Shown here: positions 1-8,658 of the stretch, piece after piece
How the letters are laid out: the number at the start of each line of letters is the position of its first letter
Position numbering within the stretch: the first letter of the stretch is position 1
From: Pseudomonadota bacterium
GTDB lineage: Bacteria; Pseudomonadota; Gammaproteobacteria; Xanthomonadales; Xanthomonadaceae
NCBI GenBank assembly: GCA_023388355.1
Contig: JAEWGI010000065.1
Span: 1 to 64,000, forward strand
Reading direction: 5' to 3'
DNA length: 64,000 bases
Program-made: the position numbers and the translations under genes
Notes under the pieces: model-generated
Database searches by the model: none
Told to the model about the DNA's origin: nothing
The model's input: only the letters and a program-made list of their open reading frames with translations

Positions 1-71
1 CCGTAAGCTCCCCCTGATCCCGGACACCCCAGAAGTAGAGCTTTCTGGCATCTTTCCAGCCAGGAGGTTCC

Positions 72-338
72 ATGAAGAAGTCGAAGTTCAGCGAGACCCA
101 GATCGTCTCGATCCTCAAGCAGGGTGATGCCGGGGTGCCGGTCAAGGACCTGTGCCGGCAGGCCGGCATTAGCCCGGCGACGTACTACCAGTGGAAGTCG
201 AAATACGGCGGCATGGACGCCTCGGACCTGAGGCGGGTCAAGGAGCTGGAGGCCGAGAACAGCCGCCTCAAGCGGATGTACGCCGAGCTGGCCCTGGACA
301 ACGCGGCAATGAAGGACCTGATCGCAAAAAAACTGTAG
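72..338 (+). CDS. IS3-family transposase OrfA (helix-turn-helix protein)
   Basis: This 88-residue protein binds the IS ends. It begins MKKSKFSETQIVSILKQ and contains a helix-turn-helix around residues 20-45 (VKDLCRQAGISPATYYQWKS), followed by a leucine-zipper-like segment (ELEAENSRLKRMYAELALD). Length and sequence are typical of OrfA in the IS407 group. The gene ends in GCA AAA AAA CTG TAG, whose seven A residues at 326-332 form an A_AAA_AAA slippery site. A -1 slip there continues into orfB, making the OrfAB transposase. Confidence 0.9.
   Translation: MKKSKFSETQIVSILKQGDAGVPVKDLCRQAGISPATYYQWKSKYGGMDASDLRRVKELEAENSRLKRMYAELALDNAAMKDLIAKKL
326..332 (+). promoter_or_regulatory. Programmed -1 frameshift heptamer (A_AAA_AAA)
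   Basis: Seven consecutive A residues are positioned so that the zero-frame codons are AAA AAA just before the orfA stop at 336-338, and the -1 frame continues into orfB. This is the classical slippery heptamer of IS3-family elements. I did not verify a downstream stimulatory structure. Confidence 0.75.
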
Positions 339-1186
339 GGCCGGCGCAGAAGCGCGAGGCGGTGCGCTACCTCGTCGAGGTGCACGCACGGCCGCTGCGC
401 CGGTCATGCGATTGCGTCGGCCTGTCGCGCTCGGCCTGGTATGCCCCGCCGCCGGACTGGACGGTGCGCGATGCCGAGATCATCGCCGCCCTGGCCCGGC
501 TGGTCGAGGCAAAGCCCAGCCGTGGCATTGGCAAGTGCTGCCAGATCCTGGAACGAAGCCATCCGCACTGGAACCACAAGCGCATCTATCGGGTGTACTG
601 CGCCATGAAGCTCAACCTTCGCCGGGCGGCCAGCCGCCGGCTCCCCAAGCGCGAGCGCGTGCCACTGTACGTGCCCGAATGCCCCGATCGCGTCTGGTCG
701 GCCGACTTCATGCTCGACGCCTTGGCCTGCGGCCGCTCGTTCCGCACCTTCAACCTGCTCGACGACTTCAATCGGGAGGCGATCCACATCGAAGTCGACA
801 CCTCGATCACCTCGGCGCGGCTGGTCCGCATCTTCGAGCGCATTGCCCAGGAGCGTCCGCTGCCGCAGGTCCTGCGCACCGACAACGGGCCCGAGTTCCT
901 CGGCGAGGCCTTCGTGTCGTGGGCCAAGGCCCATGGCATGGCGGTCCAGTACATCCAGCCCGGCAAGCCGAACCAGAACGCCTACATCGAGCGGTTCAAC
1001 CGGACCTACCGCGAAGAGGTGCTGGACCAGTACCTGTTCGCCCGGCTCGAGGACGTGCGCGAGGCGACCTGGCAGTTCCTGATCGACTACAACGAGCACC
1101 GACCCCACAACGCCCTCGGCGGCATGACGCCGGCCGAGTACCGCAACCACCACCCCAGGATCTCTACTTCCGAAGTGTCCGCTTGA
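326..1186 (+). CDS. IS3-family transposase OrfB (DDE integrase catalytic part), read by -1 frameshift
   Basis: This is the catalytic portion of the IS3 transposase, in the -1 frame relative to orfA. Coordinates start at the A7 slippery run because no convincing independent start codon precedes it. The rve-type core shows the three acidic positions: D in VWSADFMLDAL, D in LRTDNGPEFL and E in YIERFNRTYREEVLD. The usual YNEHRPHNALGGMTPAEY end is present. The frame is open through about 286 residues with no internal stop, so the element may still be active. The last codons lie in the right inverted repeat. Confidence 0.88.
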   Translation, partial: KKTVGPAQKREAVRYLVEVHARPLRRSCDCVGLSRSAWYAPPPDWTVRDAEIIAALARLVEAKPSRGIGKCCQILERSHPHWNHKRIYRVYCAMKLNLRRAASRRLPKRERVPLYVPECPDRVWSADFMLDALACGRSFRTFNLLDDFNREAIHIEVDTSITSARLVRIFERIAQERPLPQVLRTDNGPEFLGEAFVSWAKAHGMAVQYIQPGKPNQNAYIERFNRTYREEVLDQYLFARLEDVREATWQFLIDYNEHRPHNALGGMTPAEYRNHHPRISTSEVSA

Positions 1187-2150
1187 CGGGGGAGCTTACG
1201 GCCCAGCCCAGCGTTTTGCGAGGACGCCCGTTCATCAGTGCTGCCACGTGGTTGAGGTACTCCTGACTGGCCTGGGTCAGATCCACGCCCTTGGGCAGGA
1301 ACTGGCGCAACAGGCCGTTGGTGTTCTCGTTGCTGCCACGTTGCCAGGGGGCGTGCGGATCGGCGAACCACAGATCGATATTCAGCCGCTCCATCAGTTC
1401 GGCATAGCAGGTCATCTCCGTTCCGCGGTCGTAGGTCAGGCTCTCGCGCAGGAACGCCGGCAGCTTCTTCATCTGCCGACTGAACCCCTCCAGCGCCGCC
1501 TCCGCCGTGCAGCCGTCCATCCTGCACAGCACCACGAAGCGGGTCTTGCGCTCGACCACCGTGCCGACGCAGGAGCGGTTGAAGGCGCCCTTGATCAGGT
1601 CGCCCTCCCAATGCCCCGGCAGCAGGCGCTGCTCCACCGCCGCGGGTCGATGCATGATGCGCAGTTCCTCGGGCACCCAGGTCCGTTTGGCGGCTGTACT
1701 CCGCCGCAGGCCCCGCTTCGGCTTGCCTTGGCGCAGGGCATCGATCAGCGCCTGCTTCAGCCCGCCGCGCGGGTACGCATAGATCGCCGCATAGATCGTC
1801 TCGTGGCTCACGCGCTGGCTGGGATCGCCTGGATGCATATGGTCCAGTCTGGTGGCAATCTGCTGCGGGGACCAGCGGTCAAACACCAGACGGTCATGCA
1901 CGAACGCATGCAACACCGTGCCTTCAACCAGCTTGGGGGGCCGAACGCTACGTCGGCGCCGCTGCCGGTAGCCTTCGCCCGCCGGATGCGCCGAATACGA
2001 CGCCAAGCCGAGACGGCCGACTTCCCGGCTCAATGTCGATGGACTGCGGCACAACCGGCGCCCGATGCTCCGAAGACTCGACCCTCGATCCAGCTCCAAC
2101 TGCAAAACCGCGCGCTCTTCAGCACTCATGTGACTGTAGTTTTTTCCCAT
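1164..2150 (-). pseudogene. IS30-family transposase, C-terminus replaced by IS3 insertion
   Basis: The protein begins MGKNYSHMSAEERAVLQLEL with the IS30-type N-terminal helix-turn-helix (SLRSIGRRLCRSPSTLSREV). It carries the DDE catalytic core: D in GHWEGDLI, D in LTYDRGTEM and E in GSNENTNGLLRQFLPKG. IS30 proteins normally run on after NGRPRKTLGW with a short TPAEAL-like tail. Here the reading frame leaves IS30 at base 1201 and continues into the inserted IS3 end as AVSSPVKRTLRK. The true 3' end is therefore missing from the window, presumably displaced to the left of position 1. All catalytic residues remain. Confidence 0.85.
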
Positions 2151-2200
2151 CCCGACACCTTACCCTTGGCAAGGTGTTGCACTTGGAAATTGAGTCTGCC
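1202..2200 (-). mobile_element. IS30-family element, partial; right boundary approximate
   Basis: This is the DNA belonging to the disrupted IS30-like transposase. The left limit is the IS3 insertion point. The right end is estimated near the sequence GGAAATTGAGTCTGCC just upstream of the transposase start, preceded by a palindrome (ACACCTT...AAGGTGT at about 2157-2179). The opposite terminal repeat is not in the window, so the boundary is a guess. Confidence 0.5.
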
Positions 2201-2415
2201 CTCGCACAACGATATGCCGTTTATCAACAGGCCCGTATCAACAGGCCCGCGAGCACCATCCGCCACGCTGGACCACAGCCACGCGGGACCGGACGCCCAT
2301 CGGGGCCGTCACGCTCAACCCGGAAAGGGAAAGCGTCGCAGTTGCACACGGCCAGCAGTCGGAAAGTAAGCGGCTGACTGCATGAGATCAGGCGACAACT
2401 ATCTTGACATGCACC
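2201..2415. other. Non-coding gap between IS remnants
   Basis: No gene is recognisable here. A short tandem duplication, TATCAACAGGCCCG repeated twice back to back (about 2222-2250), is visible. The stretch separates the IS30 element from the decayed IS3 copy. Confidence 0.4.
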
Positions 2416-2581
2416 GCCAGCCTGTCGGCACAGATCCTTGACCGGTACCCCGGCGTCACCCTGCTTGAGGATCGAGACGATCTGGGTTTCGCTGAACTTC
2501 GACTTTTTTATGGAACCTCCTCGCTGAGAAGATGCCAGAAAGCTCTACTTTTGGGATGTCCGGGATCAGCGGGAGCTTACG
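2416..2581 (-). mobile_element. Decayed 5' fragment of the same IS3 element, inverted
   Basis: Read on the minus strand, this fragment reproduces the left end of the IS at positions 1-165, from GTAAGCTCCC into orfA, with scattered substitutions. The orfA start codon has changed (ATG to ATA in the CCATAAAAAAG context). Similarity stops abruptly in the codons for DLCRQAG, where unrelated DNA begins. It is a truncated, non-functional copy, opposite in orientation to the intact element. Confidence 0.85.
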
Positions 2582-2591
2582 CATCCTCGAC

Positions 2592-3083
2592 TCAACTTGA
2601 CACCACCGACCCCATGCGCCTTTGCATGAATATCGTCTCCCCACCGGCCTCGCTCCCCTCCGCGCCTGAAATGGAAAACTCGAAGCCGTGGCGAAGATAG
2701 AACGCAATCGCACGCGAGTTGCTCCGCTCCACTTCCAGTCGAACCTCGCGCATGGCATGCAAACGCGCCTCCCCTAAACAACCCTCCAACAGCGACGCTG
2801 CGATTCCGTCCCTCCTGTACTTGGGCAGCACGCAGATCGAACTGATGAATGCCGTTCCTCCACCTGCGTCATTAACGTAGATAGCTGCGTGCCCCTGATC
2901 GCAGAAACCGTTGAATGCAACCAGATTGACCGCCCGTTCCGCGAGCTTCTCCGCATAGTCCTCAATCGAAACACGCTGCGACAGCGGCGGCATGAACAGC
3001 GCGTCCGCCTGACGCAGGAAAGCGCCGATCCTCGCAGCGTCATCCACACGCACCAACACGCTCACACCAGTTCCATCTCGCAA
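2592..3083 (-). CDS. GNAT-family N-acetyltransferase
   Basis: This 163-residue GNAT-fold protein probably transfers an acyl group from acyl-CoA to an amine or sugar. The acetyl-CoA-binding region is visible as ISSICVLPKYRRDGIAASLLEGC (residues about 80-102; RRDGIA is the pyrophosphate loop), followed by the C-terminal NSRAIAFYLRHGFEF strand-helix signature. It overlaps the end of the WbqC gene. ATG at 3083 and GTG at 3065, which would give a GTGA overlap, are both possible starts. As the last gene of the polysaccharide series it could acetylate the amino sugar made by the neighbouring aminotransferase; this is inference. It ends only 10 bp from the IS3 fragment. Confidence 0.75.
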   Translation of the reverse strand: MRDGTGVSVLVRVDDAARIGAFLRQADALFMPPLSQRVSIEDYAEKLAERAVNLVAFNGFCDQGHAAIYVNDAGGGTAFISSICVLPKYRRDGIAASLLEGCLGEARLHAMREVRLEVERSNSRAIAFYLRHGFEFSISGAEGSEAGGETIFMQRRMGSVVSS

Positions 3084-3775
3084 AGCAAGCGTTCCACCGC
3101 ATCACGATCATTAAACATCAGCACGTCAATGATCGACAGATTCGACACGAAGGGCGCACCGAACTGGCGATACTCATAAGGTTTCACCTTCTGAAAGGAC
3201 AGATCAATGCCCTGCTCAGCGAACACCTTTCGATCGTACAGTTCCAGACCGCCAATCGGATTGAAATATCGGGACGCGCCTAGCGCCTTGCAAGTAGCGA
3301 TCACCCTGTCCTGCCCTCTCAGCGAACGATCTACACCCAACGAGGACGAAACCACAATTGGTGTCTGCATGCCCAGCCACTTGCCGATCTCAACAACGGA
3401 ATGGTGGATGAACTTAAACAAGTTACGTTCTTCGAACAACAGGCATTCTTGCAGCAGCTCCAGGGCGCTCTCCCGCTGAGGTGCTTTACGATAGGCTGCC
3501 TCGAAGCGACGGAAGATCCGTTGCCGCTCATCAATAAAGCTGTCGGCTAGATATCGGTCGCGCACATCCAAGAAATCCGAGTCCTTCTTCAACGGCAACG
3601 TGAACACCTCGTCCCGACCGTTGGATAGCATCCGATTACGGTTGATCCAACCTTTCTTGGTGAACTCAATATCGTCGTAGATAACAAAAGCGTCAACCGC
3701 CCGCATCAGCTGCCAATAGCCAATGTACGGCAGAAAATAGGGTTGCATGATAGCTACTGCGCGTCCATCGAACAT
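3062..3775 (-). CDS. WbqC-like family protein
   Basis: The product is 237 residues. The start MFDGRAVAIMQPYFLPYIGY matches the WbqC family, whose members begin with an AIxQPxYLPWxGY-type motif and sit in O-antigen clusters. The family is often found beside sugar aminotransferases and acyltransferases, but its reaction is not established. ATG at 3775 is preferred over upstream in-frame codons because it overlaps the previous stop as TGATG, and because the family motif starts there. FVIYDDIEFTKKGWINRNR and GGLELYDRKVFAEQGIDLSF are further conserved-looking blocks. It is probably co-translated with the pyruvyl transferase gene and the acetyltransferase. Confidence 0.8.
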   Translation of the reverse strand: MFDGRAVAIMQPYFLPYIGYWQLMRAVDAFVIYDDIEFTKKGWINRNRMLSNGRDEVFTLPLKKDSDFLDVRDRYLADSFIDERQRIFRRFEAAYRKAPQRESALELLQECLLFEERNLFKFIHHSVVEIGKWLGMQTPIVVSSSLGVDRSLRGQDRVIATCKALGASRYFNPIGGLELYDRKVFAEQGIDLSFQKVKPYEYRQFGAPFVSNLSIIDVLMFNDRDAVERLLCEMELV

Positions 3776-5112
3776 CAAGCCGATTCCTTGCTTCGAAAAA
3801 GCCCCTTCAGGACTTGAAAGTTGTGTCGCGCCGCCTGCGCCACTTCCGGCATCCTCTGCCGCAGCCAATCTCTATATGCGTCCCTCTCACGCCAGCAGCG
3901 ATCGATACGCGCAATCAAATCGCCAGCATCCGCGGGGTCAGCCACGTAGTTCTCCGCGCCGGCGACCGTTGCGAAACCCAGCAGCTTGTGTGCCTTGGGT
4001 TCGTGGCCATAATCCATTATCACTGTAGGCACACATTGCGACAGCCCCGCCACAGCGGCATGGACCCGACCGCTAACCAGCATGTCGAAGCGACCGATGA
4101 TCCCCTTCGTCTGCCAAGCGTCATACACGCCATCTAGGACGAAGTAGCGACCGGCTGGAATACCCCTAGAATCCAGCACCCGCTGAAGCTGCTTCATGAC
4201 GGGATAGTCACGACCGTGCTTGAGCACAAATGGCGTTGGTGGCGGCACCTCAAAACCGTTTGAATGCGACATCAGGCAAACCCGCGCGCCCAAGGTATCG
4301 GTCAGATACTGTACTGCGTCCGCAAACACCGCGTACTCCGCATCCTCCCGGGGCCAGCGATCAAAGGGCCCCACCGGAAAATTCCAACCACACAGGACGA
4401 AACCCACCAGCGGTCGATCGCGCTCCCCGCTACCGTCGACAATTCCCTCGCGCAGCAACAACTCCTCCATCTCCTCACCTTGCGAGGGCTCGAAAAGGAA
4501 GGCCGGACAAGCAAGGCTCAACGTCTTGGAGACGTCGAAGCCGTCCCGCTGCAGCAATTCGGTGCTGATCGGCTCACGATTGGTGACCAGGCTGAAGTCT
4601 GCATACACCTTCTTGGCCAAAGCACTAGTTTCAGGATTAGAAAACGGTCCCGGCGAACCCGCCAGCATGACCACCGGCTTATCCAGGTTCATCGCTATCC
4701 GGTCCTTGAGCAGTCCGATCAGAAAGCGGTCGGGACCGAGTAGATCAGCGTTGTCGCCCCAGATATCACCGCTGAAATCAATCACCAGATCGGCCCACAG
4801 CACAGCATCGATGTAAGGTGTGGTCACCTCCACGCGCCCCGTGGACCGAATTGCTTCTGAAGATGCAAGTTCTGACCGGACAGTCGCCAACTCGCCAGAG
4901 GCCCACCCGTAATACAACTCCATCGGCAGAACCTCAACCCCTTCACGCGCACAGAACCCCTCGGTCATCTGCAGTGTCGTGCGGATCGCGCAGCCCGGAA
5001 AAGTGGCTCTCAGTTCGCGCACGAGCGGTTCGATGATGTAGTAGTTGCCGATGTTGCCGAACTCCATACGCCCCCAGTGCAGGCTGCACTGACCGATGAG
5101 CAATATATTCAT
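3775..5112 (-). CDS. Polysaccharide pyruvyl transferase family protein
   Basis: The product is 445 residues. The start MNILLIGQCSLHWGRMEFGN and the C-terminal block LVSGRVHAAVAGLSQCVPTV followed by IMDYGHEPKAHKLLG fit the polysaccharide pyruvyl transferase superfamily (PF04230), where an S-x-R-x-H signature lies near the end. Members typically add ketal pyruvate to sugars of exported polysaccharides; some have diverged, so the substrate is unknown. ATG at 5112 overlaps the previous stop as ATGA, so translational coupling decides the start. The family's central LAGSPGPF block is also visible. The product is probably cytoplasmic, as there is no signal peptide or membrane segment. Confidence 0.75.
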   Translation of the reverse strand: MNILLIGQCSLHWGRMEFGNIGNYYIIEPLVRELRATFPGCAIRTTLQMTEGFCAREGVEVLPMELYYGWASGELATVRSELASSEAIRSTGRVEVTTPYIDAVLWADLVIDFSGDIWGDNADLLGPDRFLIGLLKDRIAMNLDKPVVMLAGSPGPFSNPETSALAKKVYADFSLVTNREPISTELLQRDGFDVSKTLSLACPAFLFEPSQGEEMEELLLREGIVDGSGERDRPLVGFVLCGWNFPVGPFDRWPREDAEYAVFADAVQYLTDTLGARVCLMSHSNGFEVPPPTPFVLKHGRDYPVMKQLQRVLDSRGIPAGRYFVLDGVYDAWQTKGIIGRFDMLVSGRVHAAVAGLSQCVPTVIMDYGHEPKAHKLLGFATVAGAENYVADPADAGDLIARIDRCWRERDAYRDWLRQRMPEVAQAARHNFQVLKGLFRSKESA

Positions 5113-6230
5113 GTCGCCGCCTCCTCGTTTCTGATTACGCCGATCACTCGTTCCACGTCGCCCAGTTCCAATGCAGGATAGATCGGAAGGCATAGAACCT
5201 GCTCCGCAACCTCATGGGCAACGGGTAGATTGCCGCGATGCGCCGACGGCAGACTACGGTACATGGGAAAGTCACTGATTAGAGGATAGAAGTACCGGCG
5301 TGACATGACGCCTCTTGCCTTAAGCCTCTCGTAGAGTTCGTTTCGACTTAGTGGATACTCTGACCCAACCAGAATCGGAAAATATGCGTAGTTGTGCGTC
5401 GCACGCGCCATCTTTCCTGCAACCCGGATCCCAGCCACATCGCTCAGCCGTTCACGGTACCAAGCATCGATCTTCTTGCGCTTAGCCAAGGCATTATCGA
5501 TATGCTCCAGCTGCAACAACCCGAACGCAGCATTGATCTCACTCATTTTCCCATTGATTCCAGAAGCAACAACAGTGACTTCGTCGGCAAAGCCGAAGTT
5601 CTTCAATCGATCAATCCTCTTCTTCGTCTTCGCGTCGGGACAAATAATTGCCCCGCCTTCGAAAGTATTAAAAACCTTGGTCGCATGGAAACTAAGAACC
5701 GACAGGTCTCCATGCCTCAGAATACTACCCCCTTCTTCCCCAACCCCAAAAGCATGGGCCGCATCATAGATAACCTTTAGATTGTAGTTATCTGCAATTG
5801 TCTGAATTGCGTCGACACTGCAGGGGTTCCCGTAGCAATGGACGGGCATGATGGCAGTTGTTTTTGACGTAATCGCCGCTTCGATCCTGGACGGATCTAG
5901 ATTCAAACTTTCCGGCTCGATGTCGACAAAAACTGGCGATGTCCCGTTCCAGAGAAGGGAATGCGCAGTCGCCACAAACGAGTAAGGCGTAGTAATGACC
6001 TCTCCAGACACCCGCAAAGCCTGCAACGCAGTCAGCAGCGCTATTGTCCCGTTGTTGAACAACGCCACATGATCAACGCCAAGATAATCCCCAAGGGCGG
6101 CTTCCAAACGCTGATGCATCGGGCCGCCATTGGTCAGAATCTTGCTCTCCCAAATGCTTTCCAGATATGGAATAAACTCAGATAGCGGCGGCAGAAATGG
6201 TTGCGTGACATACAACGGATTCTTATCCAT
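5109..6230 (-). CDS. DegT/DnrJ/EryC1/StrS-family sugar aminotransferase
   Basis: This 373-residue PLP enzyme is predicted to transfer an amino group to a nucleotide-linked keto-sugar. The cofactor lysine lies in VLSFHATKVFNTFEGGAI, the phosphate/ring contacts in FNNGTIALLTALQAL and VIYDAAHAFGVG, and the GINGKMSEINAAFGLLQLEH block is typical of VioA/FdtB/QdtB-like enzymes. The substrate position (C3 or C4) cannot be decided. ITTPYSFVATAHSLLWNGTSPVFVD is the standard N-terminal signature. The gene is AT-richer than the housekeeping genes to the right. The acetyltransferase encoded downstream is a candidate for acylating its product. Confidence 0.88.
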   Translation of the reverse strand: MDKNPLYVTQPFLPPLSEFIPYLESIWESKILTNGGPMHQRLEAALGDYLGVDHVALFNNGTIALLTALQALRVSGEVITTPYSFVATAHSLLWNGTSPVFVDIEPESLNLDPSRIEAAITSKTTAIMPVHCYGNPCSVDAIQTIADNYNLKVIYDAAHAFGVGEEGGSILRHGDLSVLSFHATKVFNTFEGGAIICPDAKTKKRIDRLKNFGFADEVTVVASGINGKMSEINAAFGLLQLEHIDNALAKRKKIDAWYRERLSDVAGIRVAGKMARATHNYAYFPILVGSEYPLSRNELYERLKARGVMSRRYFYPLISDFPMYRSLPSAHRGNLPVAHEVAEQVLCLPIYPALELGDVERVIGVIRNEEAAT

Positions 6231-6254
6231 TACTCTCTTTTCTCTCGTCCGGAG

Positions 6255-8114
6255 TTAATGAGCAGCAACATCTTCCAATCGAACATTAAACGCGGAAATT
6301 GCATCTCGAAGACCAGAGTAACTCGCCTCGACCAGCGACTCCAGATCGCTCGTCGATTGATAAAACTCCAAACACTTGCGGCCCGATACTTTCCGGTCCT
6401 CAGCTGACTCTATTAACTTCGTTGCGCGCTCGAAGAATCCAGACTGATCACCAGTACTGAATACGAACTCCGGATAAACCTTCACTGCTGCGTCAGTATT
6501 CTCAAAACAGAGAACAGGAAGCGCTTCTCTTAGCGCAATGGACATGCCGCCTCCGCCTCCCGTGAAGGCCGGCAAGTGGAGAAAAATATCGCAGCGTTGC
6601 ATGAGACCCATTAAGTTCTTCTCAAACTTCCGCACTTCCAATCGCCCCATTTGATGCATCCTAATAAAACGCGCATCCACGCCAAGGAGGGACTTTTCGT
6701 CCGCAGGGCCGACCCATATCCATTTGACACCATCTCTTTCAAGGAGATCCATCATCCTGTTGCGAGTCTCCTGCGAATAAGCTCGAAATTTTCTCTCCAT
6801 CCGATCCCCCGCTAGCGCACTGATGAGTATCACATCCTCGGCGGACGATCTAACTTCAGCTGGGAAGTCAACCGCCCGTTTCCCAACTGCGATGCTACTC
6901 ATCTCTGCAGACCGCACGGGTGGCGGAGCAATCCGGACTTTACTTTTTTCATACACGCCAACCAAGGGATAGTCATTCCTTGCCAGATAGATGTCGTTGT
7001 ACTGATCAACACGATTTATCATCTGAGTAAAGAAGTAGGCCGTTGGCACCCTGTCAAACAGAACACGCCTCAAAAAAAAGCTTTCGTTATGGAACTTCTC
7101 TCCATAATGCATCATCACATCGGGGTCAAATTCAATAACTCTTTCGATTGGTTTCAGGATATCCTGAAAATCAGCCTCATGCAGCGGCATGAACTCGAAC
7201 GACACCCGATCTGCCAGATCAGGCGAGACTATATCAGCATGGAGCCTCTCCAGCTTCTCACCAAAATCTGACGCCGCCCTTCCCATCGCAAAGCTAAATG
7301 ACGGCGTCAGAAATGGGAGCTCATTGGTCACAAGAATTAGTATTTTTATGTCGTGGTTATATGCCGCCAGGTTTCGTGCATAGTCCATAACCAACCTCGC
7401 ATGCATACTCGTGGCGCCGTGCTTCATTAGGCCAGAGCAAATCACAATTCTCGATAGCGCACGTCTCTTCCGCGGAAGATAGTTATTCGTCAACTCACGT
7501 AAAGTTTGGATTATTCTCTTGTCAAACTTCTCAATTTCCGCCCGGATCGTCTCCAAATAAAATCCCTTATCCGGAGAAATGAACTGCAAGCTATAGAGAA
7601 GATTTCGAAGGTAGAACATCTCCTGGTAGGAATCTTGTTTATGCCGCTTGGAAAATTCAGATTTCAGCCATCCGAGCATTTTACTTTGGCGACCAAAATG
7701 ACATCCGACAAGATGAAATAGGAATATGAAGTTGCTGAAGTCTCGAGCAGATAACGTCGATTTGCCGTTGGCCATCTCTCGAATCGACGCCAACTTTATC
7801 TCATCGAGACAACCTACTGAGTACAATGCATCCGAACGCTCGAGGACAGCCTTGATTGCACATATCCCGGCCGGACCGCCGCTCAAATAGAAAATCTTTA
7901 CGGCGTTGAAGAGAGCCAGCTCCGCGCAATCCGGATGCATCCGAAACAGGTCCTCCAGCTTCTCGATAGATTTCCTGTGATCGATAGACGCCATGAGAGC
8001 TGATTGAATCTGCCCTCGGAGTTCGGTACGCAGAATCTGAATGGAATCCATGTAAAGTGCATCCGTATTGAGATAGATGGGCCGATGGGAACAAGCCGTC
8101 ACAACCAGTGTCAT
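6255..8114 (-). CDS. Glycosyltransferase-like protein with helical N-terminal domain (substrate unknown)
   Basis: The product is 619 residues. The first ~230 residues look helical and have no recognised motif. The region from RIVICSGLMKHGATSMHARLVMDYARNLAA onward resembles a GT-B fold: an N-terminal Rossmann part, then IWVGPADEKSLLGVDARFIRM and FLHLPAFTGGGGGMSIALREALPVLC, whose glycine loop plus E is reminiscent of donor-binding segments. The assignment rests on overall pattern and on the locus. It is the most AT-rich gene of the window, pointing to a different origin. MTLVVTAC is used as start; MDSIQILRTELRG (residue 22) is an alternative. It sits 24 bp upstream of the aminotransferase gene. 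Confidence 0.6.
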   Translation of the reverse strand: MTLVVTACSHRPIYLNTDALYMDSIQILRTELRGQIQSALMASIDHRKSIEKLEDLFRMHPDCAELALFNAVKIFYLSGGPAGICAIKAVLERSDALYSVGCLDEIKLASIREMANGKSTLSARDFSNFIFLFHLVGCHFGRQSKMLGWLKSEFSKRHKQDSYQEMFYLRNLLYSLQFISPDKGFYLETIRAEIEKFDKRIIQTLRELTNNYLPRKRRALSRIVICSGLMKHGATSMHARLVMDYARNLAAYNHDIKILILVTNELPFLTPSFSFAMGRAASDFGEKLERLHADIVSPDLADRVSFEFMPLHEADFQDILKPIERVIEFDPDVMMHYGEKFHNESFFLRRVLFDRVPTAYFFTQMINRVDQYNDIYLARNDYPLVGVYEKSKVRIAPPPVRSAEMSSIAVGKRAVDFPAEVRSSAEDVILISALAGDRMERKFRAYSQETRNRMMDLLERDGVKWIWVGPADEKSLLGVDARFIRMHQMGRLEVRKFEKNLMGLMQRCDIFLHLPAFTGGGGGMSIALREALPVLCFENTDAAVKVYPEFVFSTGDQSGFFERATKLIESAEDRKVSGRKCLEFYQSTSDLESLVEASYSGLRDAISAFNVRLEDVAAH

Positions 8115-8116
8115 GA

Positions 8117-8623
8117 TCAGTCCATTGCTACCCCTCCCGCGGACATGACATCCAGTTTTCGTTCACCACTAGCATCAACATTGATCGCCGCGCCCTCTGA
8201 GATCTCCGCACTAATCCGCGCCGCAGTAACCGATGCCAGCGCCTTGGTCGTTGTGTGGCCACTCGCACTCTCCTTGGCTTCAAGGATCCGCAGAGGCGCG
8301 CCATACTTATAGTCCTTTGCCGTCGAGCAATAGCCCTTACCGGCAGCAGCCGTGATCGACTCAATCGGGATTGGCCCGAGCTTCTGCGGCGGCTCCGTCA
8401 CTCCGGGACTCAATCTTTCCCGCCCAACCCTCCGAGACAGCATAGCTACGCCCCGAAACCAAGATCTGGTTGGCCTCCGCGTTCCTGATGAAGCAGAAAC
8501 TCCAAATCTCGTCCTTGTCCAGCTCAGACGCATCCCTGTTACGGCATCGCCCTGTTCCGCCCATCCGCGCAGACAACAAAGGTCGCCGGAATGACAAGCT
8601 TTAGCTAGACGAACTGAGGTCAT
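8117..8623 (-). pseudogene. Possible frameshifted hypothetical gene between the glycosyltransferase-like gene and GDPD
   Basis: The minus-strand frame is open for 168 codons, but only its second half (about 8120-8370: PIPIESITAAAGKGYCSTA...GHTTTKALASVTAARISAEI) has protein-like composition. For about 8400-8540 the protein-like text is in another minus frame (ELDKDEIWSFCFIRNAEANQ). That pattern would fit one gene broken by a frameshift near 8400. I recognise no family in either half. The whole stretch could equally be non-coding, so it is listed mainly to account for 8.1-8.65 kb. Confidence 0.3.
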
Positions 8624-8658
8624 CGTACTCGGGCACTAAACTTCAGCCACCTCGCCGA

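Larger units (their letters stand above)
1..1201 (+). mobile_element. IS3-family (IS407-like) insertion sequence, apparently complete
   Basis: The element carries overlapping orfA and orfB. Its two ends are inverted copies: CCGTAAGCTCCCCC opens the left end, the reverse complement of the bases up to 1201 starts identically, and both arms continue with similar CGGACAC...GAAGTAGAG stretches. The left end coincides with the window edge, so the exact first base and the target duplication cannot be confirmed. The right end lies inside an IS30-type transposase gene, so this copy interrupted that gene. A partial inverted copy is present at 2416-2581. Confidence 0.85.

Noticed and set aside
404..1153. 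A 249-codon minus-strand frame inside the IS3 element
   Set aside because: It is antisense to orfB with no recognisable domain, and orfB carries all the DDE residues.
2456..2758. A 100-codon minus frame crossing the decayed IS3 end
   Set aside because: It joins an antisense-like stretch of the acetyltransferase gene to an orfA fragment, with no independent support.
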